Shown: piece after piece, positions 28,061 through 36,956 of the stretch | Numbering within the stretch: the first letter of the stretch is position 1 | How the letters are laid out: every line of letters starts with the position of its first letter | NCBI RefSeq assembly: GCF_002797815.1 | Contig: NZ_PGFJ01000001.1 | Location: 992,001-1,056,000 of the forward strand | Origin: Mucilaginibacter auburnensis | GTDB lineage: Bacteria > Bacteroidota > Bacteroidia > Sphingobacteriales > Sphingobacteriaceae | Length of the DNA stretch: 64,000 nt | Reading direction: 5' to 3' | The notes under the pieces: model-generated | Told to the model about the DNA's origin: nothing | The model's database searches: none | Seen by the model: the letters and a program-made list of their open reading frames with translations, nothing else | Made by a program: the position numbers and the translations under genes

Positions 28061-29242
28061 ATGGGATTCAAACAACTAATAGATTCTAAGAAAATGCTTT
28101 CGCTGCTTGCTGTTTTGATGCTTACGGGCACAAATATGGTGATGGCGCAAGCTGCAGCGACAGCTACCGAAGAAAAGCCGGGTGTTGACTGGTTAAGTGT
28201 AAGTTATTATATTTTGCTTTTCGTGCTGGCCTGTATAGCGGTTGCAGTTGTAGGTAAAATTTTGCGCGTGTATGATCTGAGCCAGAAGATACAAGGCAAA
28301 GCAGGTATTAACTGGAACACCGTAATGGCCGTGTTGTTTATAGGTTTCCTTTTAGCTGGTTTGGCTGGCGTTTACTGGTCTTTCACTGTTCATGGAAACA
28401 TGATATTACCTGGCGCAGCATCGTTGCATGGTGTTAAAATAGACGCGATGTTTTGGACAACTACGAGCATTACGATGGTTGTGTTTGTACTTACCCAGAT
28501 ACTGTTGTTTACTTTTGTATTTATCTACAAATACTCTCCAAAACGCAGAGCATACTTCTTACCTCATAACAATACCATTGAAAAAGTTTGGACCATTGCT
28601 CCGGCTATCGTGTTAACTGTATTGGTTATCTTCGGTTTCTTTACATGGCAGGAAGTAACTAACAGCGCTGATGCTAAAGGCGAGCCTGCTTCAATTAACG
28701 TTGATATCACCGGCGAGCAGTTCGCATGGAACTTGCGTTATCCAGGCCCAGACGGCCTGTTAGGTAAAAAGAACTATAAATTAATTAGCGGTGCCAACAA
28801 GTTAGGTATTGACTTTAACGACAAGAACAGCCTTGACGATTTGAAAGCAGATACTATGGTGATCCCGGTTAACAAATCAGTTAGGTTGAATATATCTTCA
28901 AAGGATATTATCCATAGCGTTTACATGCCTCACTTCAGAGTTCAGTTGAACGCGGTACCTGGTTTGCCAACTTTCTTTAAGTTTACCCCAACCGTCACTA
29001 CCGAACAAATGCGTAATAAACTGGAAAACCCTGAGTTTGAGTACCTGGTATATTGCAACAAAATATGCGGAGCCAGCCATTACAACATGCAGAAAGTTGT
29101 GCGTGTGGTTTCTGAGGCTGAATATGCACAATGGTTGGCGAAACAGCAGCCATATTTAACACCGGCTTTAAGAACCGAGTTAAAATTAGCCGAGGTTAGC
29201 AACAATAATAATTCCACAAAAAGATTAGCGTTAAACAATTAA
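28061..29242 (+). CDS. coxB: Cytochrome c oxidase subunit II
   Basis: CuA-bearing subunit of the terminal aa3-type oxidase, 393 residues from the ATG at 28061. An upstream in-frame TTG at 28025 is less likely because it overlaps the candidate -7 element. A signal-like helix (MLSLLAVLMLTGTNMVMAQ) is followed by three further membrane segments. The C-terminal cupredoxin domain has the CuA ligands in YCNKICGASHYNMQ (two cysteines four apart, then His and Met). There is no fused cytochrome c domain, so this is not a caa3 type; ActE or another cytochrome must be the donor. It is 9 bases from coxA. Confidence 0.95.
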   Translation: MGFKQLIDSKKMLSLLAVLMLTGTNMVMAQAAATATEEKPGVDWLSVSYYILLFVLACIAVAVVGKILRVYDLSQKIQGKAGINWNTVMAVLFIGFLLAGLAGVYWSFTVHGNMILPGAASLHGVKIDAMFWTTTSITMVVFVLTQILLFTFVFIYKYSPKRRAYFLPHNNTIEKVWTIAPAIVLTVLVIFGFFTWQEVTNSADAKGEPASINVDITGEQFAWNLRYPGPDGLLGKKNYKLISGANKLGIDFNDKNSLDDLKADTMVIPVNKSVRLNISSKDIIHSVYMPHFRVQLNAVPGLPTFFKFTPTVTTEQMRNKLENPEFEYLVYCNKICGASHYNMQKVVRVVSEAEYAQWLAKQQPYLTPALRTELKLAEVSNNNNSTKRLALNN

Positions 29243-29251
29243 TTAGCGAAT

Positions 29252-31141
29252 ATGTCAACATTAGCAGTGCACGATCACGGAGTAGGACATCACCACGAAG
29301 ATGGTCACGGGCATCACCATAAAGAAACTTTTTTAACCAAATACATTTTCAGCCAGGATCACAAAATGATTGGCAAGCAGTTCCTTGTTACAGGTATTGC
29401 TATGGCATTCATCGCTATGATCTTGTCAATATTGTTCAGGATCCAGCTGGCTTACCCTGATAAAGCGTTCCCTTTAATGGAAACATTGTTGGGCCGTTTC
29501 GCTCCCGAAGGTCGTCTTGACCCGGAGTTCTACCTGTCATTAGTAACCATACACGGTACTATCATGGTATTCTTTGTATTAACTGCAGGTTTGAGCGGTA
29601 CTTTCAGTAACTTGTTAATTCCATTGCAGGTTGGTGCGCGTGATATGGCTTCGCCTTTCATGAACATGTTATCATACTGGTTCTTCTTTACAGCATGTGC
29701 TATCATGTTGTCATCATTCTTCATCCAAAAAGGTCCTGCGGGTCCGGGATGGACAATTTATCCGCCGTTATCAGCCTTGCCTACAGCAATGAAAGGTTCG
29801 GGCATGGGTATGACTTTGTGGTTGATCAGTATGGTGTTCTTTATCGCTTCATCATTAATGGGTGGTATTAACTATGTTAGTACAATTTTGAACATGCGTA
29901 CTAAAGGTATGGACCTTTGGAAAATGCCTTTAACAATCTGGGCATTCTTCTTAACAGCTATATTAGGCATCTTATCATTCCCTGTACTGGTTGCGGGTGT
30001 TGTGCTATTGATATTTGACCGTAGCTTCGGTACCAGCTTTTACTTATCAGACATCGTAGTTAACGGTCAGATCATGCCTATGGAAGGTGGTAGCCCAATC
30101 TTGTTCCAGCACTTGTTCTGGTTCCTGGGTCACCCTGAGGTGTACATCGTAATTATGCCGGCAATGGGTATCTCTTCCGAGATCATGTCAGTAAACTCAC
30201 GTAAACCAATTTTTGGTTACCACGCGATGGTTTACTCGTTGATCGGTATTACTGTATTGTCATTTATTGTGTGGGGTCACCACATGTTTGTAACGGGTAT
30301 GAATCCGTTCCTGGGTGGTGTGTTCATGATCACTACTTTGATCATCGCCGTACCATCAGCGGTAAAAACATTTAACTGGCTGGCTACATTATGGCGCGGT
30401 AACATCAGGTTTACACCTGCTATGTTGTTCGCTATTGGTTTGGTATCATTCTTCATCTCTGGTGGTATCACCGGTATATTCTTAGGTAACGCAGCATTAG
30501 ATATCAACTTACACGATACTTACTTCGTGGTAGCTCACTTCCACTTGGTAATGGGTTCGGCAGCTATATTTGGTATGCTTGCAGGTGTTTACCACTGGTT
30601 CCCTAAAATGTTTGGTCGTATGATGGACGAGAAATTAGGTTACCTACATTTCTGGTTAACATTCATAGGTGCGTACCTGGTATTCTTCCCAATGCACTTT
30701 ATGGGTCTGGATGGTGTACCACGTCGTTATTATGCTTTCACCGAGTTTGTTTCTATGCAGCAGTGGTTATCAGTTAACACATTTATAACCTGGGCAGCTA
30801 TTATCTCTGCGTTAGCACAGTTCGCTTTCTTGTACAACTTTATACACTCTATTTTCTGGGGTAAGAAAGCTACACAAAATCCTTGGGAGGCTAATACGCT
30901 TGAGTGGACAGCTCCGGTTGAACACTTACACGGTAACTGGCCTGGTGAAATACCATCTGTTTACCGTTGGCCATATGACTACAGCAAGCCAGGTGCAGAG
31001 GAGGATTTCATTATGCAAACTACACCTTTGTCTCAAACAATGAGCTCAAACGTACCGCATGATTTTGAAGACAATGCGGCAGGTTTGGAAGAACTGAGCA
31101 AATGGACAAATACACAAAAATCTAACGAAGAAGTAAAATAA
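29252..31141 (+). CDS. coxA: Cytochrome c oxidase subunit I
   Basis: Catalytic heme-copper subunit of 629 residues with twelve or more helices. The CuB/heme region is evident in FWFLGHPEVYIVIMPAMG (His with the cross-linked Tyr), WGHHMFVTGM (the two further CuB histidines) and AHFHLVMGS (heme ligands), as in A-type oxidases. The first about 25 residues are unusually histidine-rich (HDHGVGHHHEDGHGHHHKE). The family is certain. A terminator follows before ctaA. Confidence 0.97.
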   Translation: MSTLAVHDHGVGHHHEDGHGHHHKETFLTKYIFSQDHKMIGKQFLVTGIAMAFIAMILSILFRIQLAYPDKAFPLMETLLGRFAPEGRLDPEFYLSLVTIHGTIMVFFVLTAGLSGTFSNLLIPLQVGARDMASPFMNMLSYWFFFTACAIMLSSFFIQKGPAGPGWTIYPPLSALPTAMKGSGMGMTLWLISMVFFIASSLMGGINYVSTILNMRTKGMDLWKMPLTIWAFFLTAILGILSFPVLVAGVVLLIFDRSFGTSFYLSDIVVNGQIMPMEGGSPILFQHLFWFLGHPEVYIVIMPAMGISSEIMSVNSRKPIFGYHAMVYSLIGITVLSFIVWGHHMFVTGMNPFLGGVFMITTLIIAVPSAVKTFNWLATLWRGNIRFTPAMLFAIGLVSFFISGGITGIFLGNAALDINLHDTYFVVAHFHLVMGSAAIFGMLAGVYHWFPKMFGRMMDEKLGYLHFWLTFIGAYLVFFPMHFMGLDGVPRRYYAFTEFVSMQQWLSVNTFITWAAIISALAQFAFLYNFIHSIFWGKKATQNPWEANTLEWTAPVEHLHGNWPGEIPSVYRWPYDYSKPGAEEDFIMQTTPLSQTMSSNVPHDFEDNAAGLEELSKWTNTQKSNEEVK

Positions 31142-31160
31142 TATTTACTGAATTGAATTT

Positions 31161-31211
31161 TTAGGGTATCTGTACAGGAGTAAAATCCAAAGACAGGTAC
31201 CCTAATTTTTT
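31161..31211 (+). terminator. Terminator between coxA and ctaA
   Basis: TTAGGGTA at 31161-31168 pairs exactly with TACCCTAA at 31198-31205, with inner TGT/ACA pairing, and is followed by a run of Ts. This should limit transcription from the act-cox genes into the assembly-factor genes. Confidence 0.75.
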
Positions 31212-31221
31212 AAGGCGACAA

Positions 31222-32283
31222 ATGCAGAAAACTACAGCCAAACAACGTTTCCAACGTTTGAATTTATACAGCATAATAGCACTATTTGCTGTAATTCTTG
31301 CCGGTGGTGTAGTACGTAGTTCTGGTTCGGGGATGGGGTGCCCTGACTGGCCCAAATGTTTTGGCCAGTATATTCCGCCAACCAGTGTTGATCAATTACC
31401 TGCCGACTATAAAGACAAGTATGTTGAGGGCCGCATGGCAAAAAATCAAAAGTTTGCAAAAACACTTGACGTTTTTGGTTATGCAGATCTGGCTCAACGC
31501 ATACGTGATGACAAATCTATCTTGGTTCCTGAGGAGTTTAATGCCGGTCGTACATGGACGGAATACGTTAACCGCTTGGTAGGCGCAGCTTCTGGTATTT
31601 TCTTATTGTTAACCGCAGTTTACTCTTTCAGTTATCGCGATAAGAGTAAGCTCATTCCTTTTTTGAGTGTTTTCAATTTACTGCTTATTTTCTTTCAGGC
31701 GTGGTTGGGTTCAATTGTTGTATCAACAAATTTGGTTGCGTGGATAGTTACTGTGCATATGCTGCTTGCCCTCGCTATAGTTGCAATATGCATAACTACT
31801 TACCATTTGGCACGTGCCAGTGGCCGGCCTGTATTACGTGTTAACGCGTTAACGTACATAGTTACTGTTGTAGCGTTGATACTATCTGTAGTGCAAATTA
31901 CAATTGGTACCGAAGTAAGAGAGAGAATTGATGCCGTTGCAACCAGACTTCAGGATGGTTACCGCTCAACCTGGATCACAAACGCGGGCAAGATCTTTAC
32001 AGATCACCGCGAACTGGCTATGTTGGTTCTGGTAATTAACCTTGTACTTTATTTATTGATACGCCGCGGATTTAACAGGCATTCCATACAACAGCAAATA
32101 ATGAGCTTTTCGTTTTTAATGGTTGTATTGCAAATGGTTACCGGTGTTGTATTGGCTTACCTGGCGTTGCCTCCGGTAGCACAGGCCAGCCATATATTTT
32201 TGGCGAGTTTATTATTTGGAGCGCAGTTTTACTTGTTGCTTAATTTATACCGCTCGGCAAGTTTACACGGAGGAACAGCATGA
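31222..32283 (+). CDS. ctaA: Heme A synthase (CtaA/COX15)
   Basis: Membrane enzyme converting heme O to heme A for the oxidase. It has 353 residues and about eight helices in two four-helix bundles. The four family histidine sites are seen as HMLLALAIV and TDHRELAML in the middle and QASHIFLASLLFG near the end; RLVGAASGI marks the first bundle and its histidine position is less clear. The extracellular loop holds a cysteine pair in MGCPDWPKCFGQY, as in the cysteine-containing class. The stop overlaps the cyoE start in ATGA, giving coupled translation. Confidence 0.93.
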   Translation: MQKTTAKQRFQRLNLYSIIALFAVILAGGVVRSSGSGMGCPDWPKCFGQYIPPTSVDQLPADYKDKYVEGRMAKNQKFAKTLDVFGYADLAQRIRDDKSILVPEEFNAGRTWTEYVNRLVGAASGIFLLLTAVYSFSYRDKSKLIPFLSVFNLLLIFFQAWLGSIVVSTNLVAWIVTVHMLLALAIVAICITTYHLARASGRPVLRVNALTYIVTVVALILSVVQITIGTEVRERIDAVATRLQDGYRSTWITNAGKIFTDHRELAMLVLVINLVLYLLIRRGFNRHSIQQQIMSFSFLMVVLQMVTGVVLAYLALPPVAQASHIFLASLLFGAQFYLLLNLYRSASLHGGTA

Positions 32284-33170
32284 AGTTTGCTGATTTTTCA
32301 AAACTGATAAAATTCCGGCTCACCTTTTTGGTGGTGTTTTCGGCATCAATATCATTTATCATAGCGGTTAAAGCCAACGGTGGCGACACTTGGGGCTCGC
32401 TATATAGTACAACCATGTGGTTTAACTGGATAAAACTTGTAATAGGCGGATTTTTAGTTACAGGCGCGGCTAACAGTTTTAACGAGGTAATTGAAGTTGA
32501 CCTTGATAAACTGATGAAACGTACCAAAGACCGCCCAATGCCTGCAGGACGAATGACCACCGGCCAGGGTTTGGTTTTAGGGTTGGGTATGGGCATGGCA
32601 GGAACTTACATATTAGGTACGTTGAACATACTTACAGGGTTACTATCTGTATTTTCAATTTTATTGTATGCATTTGCTTACACGCCTTTAAAGCGCAAGT
32701 CGCCGGTCTCTGTATTCGTGGGTGCATTCCCAGGCGCATTTCCTGCGTTGATAGGTTATGTTGCAGGGCAACCTAACGGGCGTATTGATGAGATAGCACT
32801 GGTATTATTCTCAATACAATTTGTTTGGCAGTTTGTACATTTTTGGGCCATTGCGTGGGTTTTAGACGATGATTATAAGCTGGCAGGTTTCCGTTTATTG
32901 CCAACCGGTTCGCGTGATATGGGCAGTGCGGTAATTACTGTTATATTTGCCGTGATTTTAGTGCCGGTTAGTTTGCTGCCAACTATTTTAGGATATGGCG
33001 GTTACTATGTGGGAGGCGTATCATTAATTTGTAGTCTGATATTTTTATACCAGGCAATAATGCTGTTGCGTACCCGCCAAATACCCGAGGCACGCAAATT
33101 GATGTTCGGCTCCTTTTTTTGGTTGCCGATTGTACAATTAATGTTTTTGTTTGATTTTATAGGAAAGTGA
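32280..33170 (+). CDS. cyoE: Protoheme IX farnesyltransferase (heme O synthase)
   Basis: UbiA-superfamily membrane prenyltransferase of 296 residues that farnesylates heme B to heme O, the substrate of CtaA. The two aspartate-rich sites are NSFNEVIEVDLDKLMKRTKDRP and the later DDDYKLAGFR, and FVGAFPGAFPALIGYVAG is a family signature. It overlaps ctaA by 4 bases and is 1 base from the next oxidase gene. Some species call it ctaB. Confidence 0.95.
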   Translation: MKFADFSKLIKFRLTFLVVFSASISFIIAVKANGGDTWGSLYSTTMWFNWIKLVIGGFLVTGAANSFNEVIEVDLDKLMKRTKDRPMPAGRMTTGQGLVLGLGMGMAGTYILGTLNILTGLLSVFSILLYAFAYTPLKRKSPVSVFVGAFPGAFPALIGYVAGQPNGRIDEIALVLFSIQFVWQFVHFWAIAWVLDDDYKLAGFRLLPTGSRDMGSAVITVIFAVILVPVSLLPTILGYGGYYVGGVSLICSLIFLYQAIMLLRTRQIPEARKLMFGSFFWLPIVQLMFLFDFIGK

Positions 33171-33171
33171 A

Positions 33172-33753
33172 ATGATGGCTCAGCTACAACAGGAAGATAA
33201 ATTAAACCTCGGTGCCAAGAAATTCAACATGTGGATATTCATATTCACGTCGTTTATGTTTTTTGCGGCCTTAACAAGTGGGTTTATAGTGTACGTAGGC
33301 GGCCGTGGTGGCAAAGGGCTTGATATGGAAATGCCAAGCGCATTTATATATAGCACAGCAGCGATTTTGCTAAGCAGCCTTACCATTTTTATGGCATCAA
33401 CAGCAGCTAAACGATTACAGTTTGCTAAACAGCGTCTGTTTTTGTGGCTTACCATTTTATTGGGCGTTGCCTTTTTAGTGATACAGATTTTAGGATGGGC
33501 GCAATTGGTTAAGGCCGAAGCATTTTTGGTGAACAATAATGCGTCTGTTTCATTTATATACATATTCACCGGAACGCACCTGTTACACATTATTGCGGGC
33601 CTTGCATTACTGGGTTATTCGCTTTATGCAAGCTACAGCAATAAGCCGCAGGTGAAGAACTTATACTACATACAGATGTCATCTATTTTTTGGCATTTTG
33701 TGGATATTATATGGATTTATCTGTATGTTTTTTTACTTTTGAACCAACATTAA
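33172..33753 (+). CDS. Cytochrome c oxidase subunit III-like protein (first copy)
   Basis: A 193-residue heme-copper oxidase subunit III family protein with five helices: FNMWIFIFTSFMFFAALTSGF, a second at about 55-75, LFLWLTILLGVAFLVIQILG, FIYIFTGTHLLHIIAGLALL and a terminal FWHFVDIIWIYLYVFLL. The GTHLLHI and WHFVDIIW motifs are typical. A second subunit III gene follows at 33779. Paired short subunit III genes are common in this phylum; this one may serve as a stabilising partner. The start codon is one of two adjacent ATGs. Confidence 0.9.
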   Translation: MMAQLQQEDKLNLGAKKFNMWIFIFTSFMFFAALTSGFIVYVGGRGGKGLDMEMPSAFIYSTAAILLSSLTIFMASTAAKRLQFAKQRLFLWLTILLGVAFLVIQILGWAQLVKAEAFLVNNNASVSFIYIFTGTHLLHIIAGLALLGYSLYASYSNKPQVKNLYYIQMSSIFWHFVDIIWIYLYVFLLLNQH

Positions 33754-33778
33754 TAACAATTTCATAGCTAAACGACAA

Positions 33779-34510
33779 ATGAGCGCAGCAGTATCAAAAA
33801 TTGATGAATTAAAAACAACCCCGTGGGCGGGCGGACATTCTCCGTTCAAGGCCGAGTACGGCAAACTGATGATGTGGTTTTTCCTTTTATCAGATGCTTT
33901 TACATTTTCTTCGTTACTTATAGCTTACGGCGCTCTTCGTTTCAGCATGCCTACATGGCCAAGTGCTGACAAGGTTTTCCAGTCGGTACCGGGTTTATTG
34001 GATAGCGGTGCTCCTCTGGTATTCGTAGGTATTATGACTTTTATTCTTATTATGAGCTCTGTTACAATGGTATTGGCTGTTGAGGCCGGTCACCGTAACT
34101 CAAAAAAAGAGGTAGTAATGTGGATGATCTTCACCGTTATTGGTGGTTTTATGTTCTTAGGCTGTCAGGCTTTAGAGTGGACCCACTTACACCATGAAGG
34201 TTTCTGGTGGGCAAGTATCCCGAAAAATGAGGAAACTTTAAAAGAGTTCTTTCACCATGTGCCGGGAGTTACTTTAGCAGCACAGGAAACAGCCGCTCAA
34301 AACTTTGCCAACTTGTTCTTTACTATTACAGGTTTTCACGGTTTCCACGTATTTAGTGGTGTTATCATCAATATCATCATCACCATTAATGTATTGGCCG
34401 GCACTTACGAGCGCAGAGGAAGCTACCTGATGGTTGAAAAAGTTGGTTTATACTGGCACTTTGTAGACCTTGTTTGGGTATTCGTATTTACCTTCTTCTA
34501 TTTAGTTTGA
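33779..34510 (+). CDS. Cytochrome c oxidase subunit III (second copy)
   Basis: A 243-residue subunit III family protein with about five to six helices. The motifs TGFHGFHVFSGV and YWHFVDLVWVFVFTFFY are the standard subunit III C-terminal signatures. A longer insertion at about residues 125-170 (WTHLHHEGFWWASIPKNEE) distinguishes it from the previous gene. The 25-base gap and shared family with the preceding gene suggest an old duplication in which both copies are retained in one oxidase. Confidence 0.93.
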   Translation: MSAAVSKIDELKTTPWAGGHSPFKAEYGKLMMWFFLLSDAFTFSSLLIAYGALRFSMPTWPSADKVFQSVPGLLDSGAPLVFVGIMTFILIMSSVTMVLAVEAGHRNSKKEVVMWMIFTVIGGFMFLGCQALEWTHLHHEGFWWASIPKNEETLKEFFHHVPGVTLAAQETAAQNFANLFFTITGFHGFHVFSGVIINIIITINVLAGTYERRGSYLMVEKVGLYWHFVDLVWVFVFTFFYLV

Positions 34511-34536
34511 TCTTTATTTTATAACATAGATTTATT

Positions 34537-34890
34537 ATGTCATCACATACACCAGAAGTTGCACACCACGATCATGACCATGAACATGGTGAAGGAATGA
34601 CCGCCAAAAAAATATGGCAGGTATTTTTCGTCCTGTTAGGTATAACTGTAATTGAGTTTATTATAGCGCTTTACTTTGTTGAGAAAGGATATATGGATCG
34701 CAGTATTGCTAACCCTATCTATATTCTATTAACACTTGCAAAGGCATTTTATATAGTGGCTTACTTTATGCACTTAAAGTTTGAAAAAGTTGGTCTTATC
34801 TATTCAATAGCAGTTCCTATTTTATTCATTATCGGTTTGATACTGGTGCTTACTAACGAAAGCCATCACTGGATATCATTGCGATATTAA
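34537..34890 (+). CDS. Cytochrome c oxidase subunit IV-type protein
   Basis: A 117-residue small membrane subunit with three helices: KKIWQVFFVLLGITVIEFIIALYF, NPIYILLTLAKAFYIVAYFMHL and IYSIAVPILFIIGLILVL. The YFMHLKFE motif is typical of the prokaryotic subunit IV family. The N-terminus is rich in histidine and acidic residues (HTPEVAHHDHDHEHGEG), echoing the N-terminus of CoxA. It overlaps the Sco-like gene by one base. Confidence 0.9.
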   Translation: MSSHTPEVAHHDHDHEHGEGMTAKKIWQVFFVLLGITVIEFIIALYFVEKGYMDRSIANPIYILLTLAKAFYIVAYFMHLKFEKVGLIYSIAVPILFIIGLILVLTNESHHWISLRY

Positions 34891-35585
34891 TGAAAATCAG
34901 CTTTAAAAAAGTATTGATCCTGGTAGTGCTACTGGCATTACCGGGATTTTTATATTATTTACTTACCGCTAAAGGTAAAAACAGGTATAAGCCCCTGCCG
35001 GTATACGGCCCTAAACAAGTAGCCAAAACCGGCCATAAAGTTAGAGGCAAATATGTGGCCGATACAATTTACCATCAGCTGCCGGATTTTAAACTGACAG
35101 ATCAGGACGGTAAAACGGTTACCTCGCACAGCTTAGACAGCAGTATTTTTGTAGCTAACTTTTTTTATACCAATTGTACCGGTGTTTGCCAAACTACTAA
35201 CAATAATGTTAAGAGTTTATTGGATACCTATAAGCAAAACAAATTGGTTTCGTTTGTATCAATATCCGTTGACCCGCATTGCGATTCGGTAGGAGTGCTG
35301 AAACAATACGCAAAGCAGTATAATCCCGCAGGTGTAAAGTGGATGTTTTTAACAGGTGATACCACGCAGATCTATCCACTGGCCCGGAAGGGTTTTTTGG
35401 TTAACGCCGTAAGCCTGGGCAACGGAGACTTTATTTACAGCGATAAGCTGATATTGATTGATAGAAAGAAACGTATTCGCGGCTATTATTCGGGCACCTC
35501 GGTTAGTGAGATCACCCGCCTTAATGACGAAATAAAAGTTTTAATTGCCGAAGAATTGCGTGAAATGGACGAACCGCTTTATTAG
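34890..35585 (+). CDS. SCO1/SenC-like copper chaperone or thiol-disulfide protein
   Basis: A 231-residue membrane-anchored thioredoxin-fold protein with one N-terminal helix (VLILVVLLALPGFLYYLL). The CxxxC copper/thiol site is present in FYTNCTGVCQTTNN. In characterised Sco proteins a histidine beyond the central strand completes the copper site. Here the equivalent stretch reads GDFIYSDKLILID, with no histidine. The nearest other histidine, in SVDPHCD, is elsewhere. Its place at the end of the oxidase cluster argues for oxidase (CuA) assembly, but copper binding may be altered. Confidence 0.88.
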   Translation: MKISFKKVLILVVLLALPGFLYYLLTAKGKNRYKPLPVYGPKQVAKTGHKVRGKYVADTIYHQLPDFKLTDQDGKTVTSHSLDSSIFVANFFYTNCTGVCQTTNNNVKSLLDTYKQNKLVSFVSISVDPHCDSVGVLKQYAKQYNPAGVKWMFLTGDTTQIYPLARKGFLVNAVSLGNGDFIYSDKLILIDRKKRIRGYYSGTSVSEITRLNDEIKVLIAEELREMDEPLY

Positions 35586-35661
35586 AATCAAGAAACAAGA
35601 GTGAAGAATCGAGAGTAAGGAGCCAAGCATCGTGTCTTAAATCTTGAATCTTAACTCTTTC
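35585..35661. repeat. Imperfect intergenic palindrome of AAGA/TCTT words
   Basis: The left half repeats words such as AATCAAGA and GAGTGAAGAATC; the right half carries the complements (AATCTTGAATCTTAACTCTT). It fills the gap between the Sco-like and DUF420 genes. No coding potential was seen. Confidence 0.55.
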
Positions 35662-35672
35662 ATCAAAAAGAA

Positions 35673-36248
35673 ATGACCGATAAATTTATATTCCGCTTCG
35701 TTGCCGCTATATCAATATTTGTGTTGGCGGTTGTTATTATACTTAACCGCAAGGTATTGCCAACGCCTGATGTTACTCCGGCCTTTACCATGTACTTACC
35801 AAAACTAAATGCTATTATAAATGGCACTTGCAGCGTATTGTTGTTGTTGTCTTTATACTTTATTATGAAAGGCAATGTAGTAATGCACAAACGCATCAAT
35901 ATATTAGCTTTTTGTCTCTCCTCATTGTTCCTGGTTTCTTACATCGCTTTTCATTATTTAATGAAGAACGAAACGGTTTTTGGCGATCTGGACGGCGATG
36001 GTATCTTATCAGATATGGAGCTTGGCGCTGTTGGTAAAGTGCGTTCTATTTATCTTGTTATACTTGTCTCGCACATTATTTTAGCTGCCGGGGTGTTGCC
36101 GCTTATTTTATTGAGCTTTTATCGCGGGCTGCAAATGCAGGTAGAGAAACATAAAAAGCTGGTGCGCTGGACTTATCCTATCTGGTTATATGTTACTGTT
36201 ACCGGAGTGATTGTTTATATTTTAGTATCTCCATATTATCATTTTTAA
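35673..36248 (+). CDS. DUF420 membrane protein
   Basis: A 191-residue protein with five predicted helices, matching DUF420. The conserved histidines in the helices include YIAFHYLMKNE and ILVSHIILAAGVLPLIL, and the ends match LVRWTYPIWLYVTVTGVIVYIL. DUF420 genes frequently accompany cytochrome oxidase assembly genes, and this one follows the oxidase block. Its biochemical role is unknown. A strong terminator follows, so it is likely the last gene of the respiratory cluster. Confidence 0.9.
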   Translation: MTDKFIFRFVAAISIFVLAVVIILNRKVLPTPDVTPAFTMYLPKLNAIINGTCSVLLLLSLYFIMKGNVVMHKRINILAFCLSSLFLVSYIAFHYLMKNETVFGDLDGDGILSDMELGAVGKVRSIYLVILVSHIILAAGVLPLILLSFYRGLQMQVEKHKKLVRWTYPIWLYVTVTGVIVYILVSPYYHF

Positions 36249-36271
36249 TAACAGCTGATCAACATACAATT

Positions 36272-36307
36272 AAAGGCCTTCTGTACTTGTGCAGGAGGCC
36301 TTTTGTT
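36272..36307 (+). terminator. Terminator ending the respiratory cluster
   Basis: AAAGGCCT with an extended CTG/CAG stem pairs with AGGCCTTTT and is followed by a T-rich tract. Confidence 0.85.
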
Positions 36308-36383
36308 TAGGTATTGTATACTGAACGAAAAAATATTTCATTTCTGCTGCAACCAATTAACGGTATCTTTCATCTTAATGTAA

Positions 36384-36956
36384 ATGAAGCTTTTGAAACC
36401 AACTTACACAATTGATGAATTAGTTGCCCGATGCAAAGAGGGTGAACGCAAGGCGCAGGAGGTATTGTACAAGCTGTTGGCTTCTAAGATGCTGGGTGTT
36501 TGCATGCGGTACGCTGCTGACAAGGCTGAAGCGGAAGATATGTTACAAAACGGATTTGTAAATGTATTTAGAAAACTGGCCGACTACAGAAGTGAGGGAG
36601 CATTTGAAGGTTGGGTAAGGCGGATAATGGTACACAGTGCAATTGAATATCATCGCAAATACCACCGCTCGGTACAATTAATGGAAGTTACCGATTCAGG
36701 TTATGAGCCATCTGTAAATGCGGCTGCTATAGCTACCCTCAGCGCTAAGGACCTGATGGGTTTTATACAAGAACTGCCGTACAATTACAAAATGGTATTT
36801 AACCTATATGCCATTGAAGGTTATTCGCATAAAGAAATAAGCGAAATGGTGGGTATAACGGAAGGGGCGTCTAAATCGCAGTTATCAAGGGCCCGCGCTA
36901 TTTTAAGAGAAATGGTTATCAAAATGGAGGATAAAAGATATGGAAATGCAGGATAA
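36384..36956 (+). CDS. ECF-type RNA polymerase sigma-70 factor
   Basis: A 190-residue alternative sigma factor. Region 2 is seen in CMRYAADKAEAEDMLQNGFVNVFRKLADYR and region 4 in LPYNYKMVFNLYAIEGYSHKEISEMVGITEGASKSQLSRARAIL. No extra C-terminal domain is present. It overlaps the following gene by 17 bases, and that gene encodes a likely membrane anti-sigma protein. The target regulon probably includes this operon; that is inference. TATCTTTC at 36364-36371 is a one-mismatch -7 candidate. Confidence 0.93.
   Translation: MKLLKPTYTIDELVARCKEGERKAQEVLYKLLASKMLGVCMRYAADKAEAEDMLQNGFVNVFRKLADYRSEGAFEGWVRRIMVHSAIEYHRKYHRSVQLMEVTDSGYEPSVNAAAIATLSAKDLMGFIQELPYNYKMVFNLYAIEGYSHKEISEMVGITEGASKSQLSRARAILREMVIKMEDKRYGNAG

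Noticed and set aside
33172..34510. Second subunit III-type gene as a pseudogene copy
   Set aside because: Both frames are intact with separate family signatures, and paired subunit III genes are common in this phylum.
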